From Marinifilum_A sediminis (lineage in GTDB: Bacteria > Bacteroidota > Bacteroidia > Bacteroidales > Marinifilaceae), in NCBI GenBank assembly GCA_947496465.1, contig CANMCX010000001.1, positions 1,116,001 to 1,180,000 on the forward strand: 64,000 bases of DNA, in the 5' to 3' direction. The translations under genes and the position numbers were made by a program. The notes under the pieces were generated by a model. That model was not told where the DNA came from and searched no databases. It saw only the letters and a list, made by a program, of their open reading frames with translations. Every line of letters begins with the position of its first letter. Within the stretch, counting starts at the first letter, position 1. Below are positions 61,934 through 64,000 of this stretch, piece by piece.

Positions 61934-63283
61934 TCAACTAATACCTGGAAGTTCAATCCCTTTAATTTTTCGATACAAATCCAAGGCAAAAACATCTGTC
62001 ATTCCTGACACAAAATCCATTACAGACATCACTTTTTCGTAATTCGATTCTCCTTTTATTTCGTACTGTTCCGGAATAAGAGACAGTAAATTCTTAGAAT
62101 AAAAATCATTCGGATCCATAACTGCAGAAACAAATTCCTCTAATAAAGTTCCTAAAATTTTATACCCAGCCAATTCAATCTCAATTACCGAACGATGCCT
62201 GTAAATTCTCTTTACAGCAACATTTGTGCAATTTTTATATGCGGCTAAGCAAGTCTCACCGCTTTTCTTAATCAAAGAACCTTTGAAACTTCCATTTAAT
62301 ATTTCTGCATAATTTTCAATAAATACATTCACGCATTCACCAATCATTTTTCCAATAACACCAGCTCTTATGTAGGCAATTTGCTCATTAATATCGCTAA
62401 CCTCAATGCAGGTTTCATTAATTTTTTGAATTGCCACTTTATCTTTTACAGGATGATAAAAACTCAAAAGAAGTTCTTTAGTTTCTTCTGTGCCTAAAAT
62501 GTTTAATTTATGCGCATCCTCAATATCCATAATTTGATAACAAATGTCATCCGCTGCTTCAACCAAATAAACAAGAGGAAAACGCGCAAATATTCCTTCC
62601 GATATTTCCGGTATTTCTAACTCCTTGGCAACTTTATAATAATCTTCCTTTTCGGTTTGAAAGAATCCATATTTCGATTTTCCAACTACAGGAATTTTAT
62701 CCGATTCCCATGGATATTTTACAATTGAAGCTATGGTTGAGTAAGTAAGTGCAAATCCTCCTTTTCTTCTTCCCTTAAATGCATGAGTCAATAAACGTAA
62801 AGCGTTTGCATTTCCTTCAAAATTTGTCAAATCAAACCACTCTTTCTCCGTAAATTTTTCTTTTAACTCACTCCCTCTTCCTTTCTCGAAATAATGAGAC
62901 AGAGCCTTCTCTCCTGAATGTCCGAACGGTGGATTTCCTAAATCATGAGCCAAACAAGCTGCGGCTACAATGCTACCAATTTCGCTTATTCCACTATTAC
63001 TGTTTACTATCTTTTTCTCAATCAATTTTTCGGCTAAAGAATTTCCTAAAGATCTTCCAACACTAGACACCTCTAGACTATGAGTTAACCTATTGTGAAC
63101 AAATATACTTCCTGGAAGAGGAAAAACCTGTGTTTTATTTTGTAGGCGTCGGAATGGGGATGAAAAAATCAACCTATCGTAATCCCTCTGAAATTGAGTT
63201 CTTACATCCTCTCCTACTGGGGAGTGTTTTTCTTCTTGTCCGAATCTTTTTGTAGAAAGTAATTTAGTCCAATTCATAGTCAC
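61934..63283 (-). CDS. dgt: Deoxyguanosinetriphosphate triphosphohydrolase
   Basis: 449-residue HD-domain dGTPase that releases tripolyphosphate from dGTP. The HD metal motif is spread over HNRLTHSLEVSSVGRS (near residues 63-78) and AACLAHDLGNPPFGHSGE (near 111-128), with D in VYLVEAADDICYQIMDIEDA near 230. Length fits the bacterial enzyme. The start may be M1 or M3. Confidence 0.93.
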   Translation of the reverse strand: MTMNWTKLLSTKRFGQEEKHSPVGEDVRTQFQRDYDRLIFSSPFRRLQNKTQVFPLPGSIFVHNRLTHSLEVSSVGRSLGNSLAEKLIEKKIVNSNSGISEIGSIVAAACLAHDLGNPPFGHSGEKALSHYFEKGRGSELKEKFTEKEWFDLTNFEGNANALRLLTHAFKGRRKGGFALTYSTIASIVKYPWESDKIPVVGKSKYGFFQTEKEDYYKVAKELEIPEISEGIFARFPLVYLVEAADDICYQIMDIEDAHKLNILGTEETKELLLSFYHPVKDKVAIQKINETCIEVSDINEQIAYIRAGVIGKMIGECVNVFIENYAEILNGSFKGSLIKKSGETCLAAYKNCTNVAVKRIYRHRSVIEIELAGYKILGTLLEEFVSAVMDPNDFYSKNLLSLIPEQYEIKGESNYEKVMSVMDFVSGMTDVFALDLYRKIKGIELPGIS

Positions 63284-63772
63284 AAAATAATATTCACAAC
63301 TGCTTTAAACAAAGCAATTCTTTTTTAGAAAGGATAAAAATACATTAAAATTTAAGGCGGAAGTTCTGCTTTAGGAATTATTAACATCTCAAACAATCAA
63401 AGTAAAAATACCATTCCTAGATAAGAACTAATAATCAGAATCTTAAATACTATTACTATTCACATAAACAGAGAACTGATTGTTCACTATCGTACATTAG
63501 ATGTATTATCAGCGTACACATTTAAACTTTAAATCACAAAACAAAAACCCTTAACACGCTGAAATACTGAGGATTTATATATATGGCACAACAATTGAAA
63601 TTAACAATACACAATTGGGGTGAAGATTTTCTTTGGTAATTTTATGGCTTATAATCGACCTTATCTGTTTTTATTACAGGTTTGTCGATAATTAAACGTG
63701 TTGATCTAAATAAATTTGAGATGAACAGGCATAAGATTAATATTGTATACAGATTTAAAATACGACTATATT
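63284..63772. other. 489-bp non-coding spacer before the ABC gene
   Basis: AT-rich; the longest frames are below 30 codons and none looks real. It should contain the divergent promoters of dgt and the ABC gene, but no clear TAnnTTTG pair stands out. Confidence 0.5.
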
Positions 63773-64000
63773 ATGATCCGATTACAAAACATTCATAAAT
63801 CGTACATTACGGGAACGAATAAACTACATGTTCTCAAAGGAATCGATTTACACATTAAAGAAGGTGAATTGGTTTCTATCATGGGATCTTCAGGTTCTGG
63901 TAAATCAACTCTTTTAAATATTCTTGGTTTACTCGATAACCATGATGAAGGAGTTTATGTACTAAACAATGAAGAAATCAAATCCATGAGCGAAACGAAA
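63773..64000 (+). CDS. ABC transporter ATP-binding protein, N-terminal part
   Basis: 76 codons from ATG 63773 run off the window. MIRLQNIHKSYITG is a typical start and MGSSGSGKSTLLNILG is the Walker A motif at residues 41-56. The HVLKGIDLHIKEGELVSI framing fits the LolD/MacB lipoprotein or macrolide-export subfamily. The signature motif and Walker B lie outside the window. Confidence 0.9.
   Translation, partial: MIRLQNIHKSYITGTNKLHVLKGIDLHIKEGELVSIMGSSGSGKSTLLNILGLLDNHDEGVYVLNNEEIKSMSETK

Noticed and set aside
61934..63283. dGTPase as part of a phage defence system
   Set aside because: Length and motifs are those of a normal housekeeping dGTPase, and its neighbours are not defence genes.

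Overview
This 64 kb window is a chromosomal segment of a Bacteroidota bacterium, probably from the marine Bacteroidales/Marinilabiliales side of the phylum (the rank below phylum is inference). The support is a low G+C content, -7 promoter boxes of the TAnnTTTG type instead of a sigma70 TATAAT, few Shine-Dalgarno sites, two-gene methylmalonyl-CoA mutase, paired DUF2723 giant membrane proteins, Bacteroidota-type small families (DUF6132, DUF6427, DUF4114/LVIVD lipoprotein) and a giant secreted protein whose C-terminus resembles a type IX secretion sorting domain. No rRNA operon, insertion sequence, prophage or CRISPR array was seen.

Layout. 1-12.5 kb: end of prfB; a thiol/redox cluster (OsmC-like protein, Crp/Fnr regulator, DUF6132 membrane protein, ArsC-family protein); a lipoprotein phosphohydrolase; mutA-mutB with a long palindrome between them; small envelope proteins; a metallo-beta-lactamase-fold hydrolase; a Mur ligase of the Mpl type. 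12.5-24 kb: a TPR sensor kinase lacking its phospho-acceptor histidine, a CoA-transferase, oxyR, two tandem tRNA-Glu genes leading into rpsT, radC, upp, folK, sppA and lpxK. 24-31 kb: one 2362-residue secreted protein with lamin-tail domains on an exact 780-bp repeat. 31-50.4 kb: asd, hflX, a TonB protein, tRNA-Ala, a possible small RNA, an SLC12-type transporter, a flippase-like membrane protein, an LVIVD lipoprotein, DUF6427, purD, a polysaccharide deacetylase and two DUF2723 paralogues.

50.5-61 kb is the accessory-looking part. It opens with two identical tRNA-Gln genes about 0.77 kb apart and continues with acylphosphatase, a radical SAM protein with an unusual cysteine spacing, a head-to-head hairpin repeat, and a very AT-rich two-gene unit: a four-helix membrane protein overlapping a membrane-anchored NACHT NTPase with leucine-rich repeats. 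Next come a tract of ten degenerate 21-bp repeats, three unrecognised genes, a secreted metallophosphoesterase and a CotH-like protein. The window closes with a 49-codon small gene, a small secreted protein, dGTPase and the start of an ABC-transporter ATPase gene.

How the genes work together. mutAB interconverts succinyl-CoA and methylmalonyl-CoA, and the CoA-transferase may serve the same propionate/succinate chemistry. OxyR, the OsmC-like protein, DUF6132 and the ArsC/thioredoxin-like proteins suggest peroxide or thiol stress handling. Mpl, lpxK, sppA, TonB, the deacetylase and DUF2723 proteins maintain or decorate the envelope. The best candidate for an undescribed system is the membrane-protein plus TM-NACHT-LRR pair (53184-55404), which has the architecture of a bacterial NLR-like immune receptor; this function is inferred from domain layout only.
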